This document shows positions 4,996 through 5,580 of a stretch of 5,580 nt of DNA, one piece after another. A model generated the notes under the pieces. It did no database searches and was not told the origin of the DNA. It was given only the letters and a program-made list of their open reading frames with translations. The stretch is from Acidimicrobiia bacterium (GTDB lineage: Bacteria; Actinomycetota; Acidimicrobiia; UBA5794; UBA11373). The stretch is taken from positions 1 through 5,580 of the forward strand of contig JALOLI010000211.1 of the NCBI GenBank assembly GCA_025456165.1, in the 5' to 3' direction. Position 1 is the stretch's first letter, and every line of letters begins with the position of its first letter. The position numbers and the translations under genes are program-made.

Positions 4996-5580
4996 TCAGC
5001 CGGCGACTCTCCTGCCGTAGATGTCCCAGCCGTGGAAGTGGGGCAGGCCGGAATTGCGGTAGTCCTGCCAGATCACCTGGTAGCGGTTGCTGGTCTGATT
5101 GCCGGCCAAGGCGGCAATCGCCTCGTCGCCAGTCGCCGCTGTGCCGCTGACGAGAACCTCATACCCCGAGGCCTTCCCGTCTGCCCCCACGTACCTGCCG
5201 TAGATGTCGAAGCCGCGGACCATGTCGTTCCGGCTGTCGTGCCAGACGACCAGGCATCGCAGGGTGCCTCCGTGGCATGACACCGCCGGGCGGTACTCGT
5301 TGCCCGCCGCGGCGGCGCCGCTCAGGCGATGATCCCCGCCTGCCGGGCTACCGTCTGCTGCCAACAGCCTCCCGTAGATGTCGTCGCCAGTGGTGCCGTC
5401 GTTGCGCTCGTCCTGCCACACGGCTAGGTACCCGCCTGCCGACTGGTTCCAGGCCAGGTCGGGTTCGTGTTCGTCGAAGATGGCCTTGGGGCCGCTGATC
5501 CGGCGGTCGCCGCCGATGGGCGTGCCGTCGGAGTCGAGCAGCCGGCCGTAGATGTCTTCGCCGGTGGTGCCAGCGTTGCG
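4996..5580 (-). CDS. Propeller-repeat paralogue (N-terminus outside window)
   Basis: C-terminal 194 residues of a second repeat protein of the same family. The minus-strand frame is open from the right edge to the TGA at 4998-4996, so the true start lies beyond 5580; an internal GTG at 5421 falls in the middle of a repeat and is not the start. The visible part is the end of one blade (GEDIYGRLLDSDGTPIGGD...) and three more of 58, 57 and 52 residues, with YLAVWQDERN, CLVVWHDSRN and YQVIWQDYRN at the W-D-R position and DIYGR in each. It ends DIYGRRVAG, nearly the same as its neighbour's DIYGRLVAG, which suggests both close the propeller the same way. The third-last blade lost AWN (VSCHG). Function unknown; probably secreted like its paralogue, though its signal peptide is not visible. 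It is the upstream gene of the likely operon. Confidence 0.85.
   Translation of the reverse strand, partial: RNAGTTGEDIYGRLLDSDGTPIGGDRRISGPKAIFDEHEPDLAWNQSAGGYLAVWQDERNDGTTGDDIYGRLLAADGSPAGGDHRLSGAAAAGNEYRPAVSCHGGTLRCLVVWHDSRNDMVRGFDIYGRYVGADGKASGYEVLVSGTAATGDEAIAALAGNQTSNRYQVIWQDYRNSGLPHFHGWDIYGRRVAG
4999..5580 (-). repeat. Tandem coding repeats of the propeller paralogue (partial)
   Basis: About 3.5 repeat units of roughly 171-174 bp, continuing past the right edge and of the same type as those at 3668-4843. The recurring cgtagatgtc core is seen near 5018, 5199, 5374 and 5547. Confidence 0.8.

Noticed and set aside
3665..5580. CRISPR array or mobile-element direct repeats
   Set aside because: The repeats are about 174 bp, lie within open coding frames, have no uniform spacers and encode a protein repeat; no transposase or terminal inverted repeats are seen.

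Overview
The window is very GC-rich DNA with frequent GTG starts, Ala/Gly/Arg-rich proteins, Thr-rich extracytoplasmic linkers and several genes whose start codon sits 6-8 nt after a TAnnnT box (apparently leaderless mRNAs). This fits a high-GC actinobacterium. The linker style recalls Acidimicrobiia-like lineages, but the phylum is inferred and a species cannot be named.

Layout from left to right. (1) On the minus strand, running off the left edge (1-489), lies the N-terminal part of an unrecognised membrane-anchored protein: short basic N-tail, one membrane helix, Thr/Pro-rich linker, helical extracytoplasmic region. (2) Divergent from it across a 59-bp gap is a plus-strand pterin/folate cluster. 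It holds a short-chain dehydrogenase with the Asp-Tyr-Lys active-site layout of pteridine reductases (549-1277), a dihydroneopterin aldolase-fold enzyme (FolB/FolX family, 1305-1673), and folK (1670-2197), which overlaps the previous gene by ATGA. (3) A 270-bp non-coding gap with GC-rich hairpins ends in a good sigma70-type promoter (2432-2460). The promoter drives a two-gene unit: a 93-aa probable secreted Pro/Trp-rich peptide (2468-2749) and an overlapping single-pass membrane protein resembling TcpC-like conjugation or secretion proteins (2736-3620). (4) Convergent with this, the minus strand carries two tandem paralogous secreted repeat proteins. The 435-aa one (3665-4972) has a signal peptide and seven 56-58-aa repeats, consistent with a seven-bladed beta-propeller. 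The other (4996 to beyond the right edge) is its upstream paralogue, of which only the C-terminal 194 residues are in the window.

How they work together: the SDR, the FolB/FolX-like enzyme and FolK act on successive or neighbouring dihydropterin intermediates. Together they could serve folate synthesis, reduced-pterin (tetrahydromonapterin-type) synthesis, or both. The 2468-3620 pair looks like an envelope-associated unit. The propeller pair looks like a duplicated cell-surface or secreted module with visibly lower GC than the left half. The most interesting points are the pteridine-reductase/FolX-like pairing next to folK, the repeated leaderless-promoter architecture, the small secreted peptide coupled to the TcpC-like gene, and the tandem propeller paralogues with internal DNA repeats.
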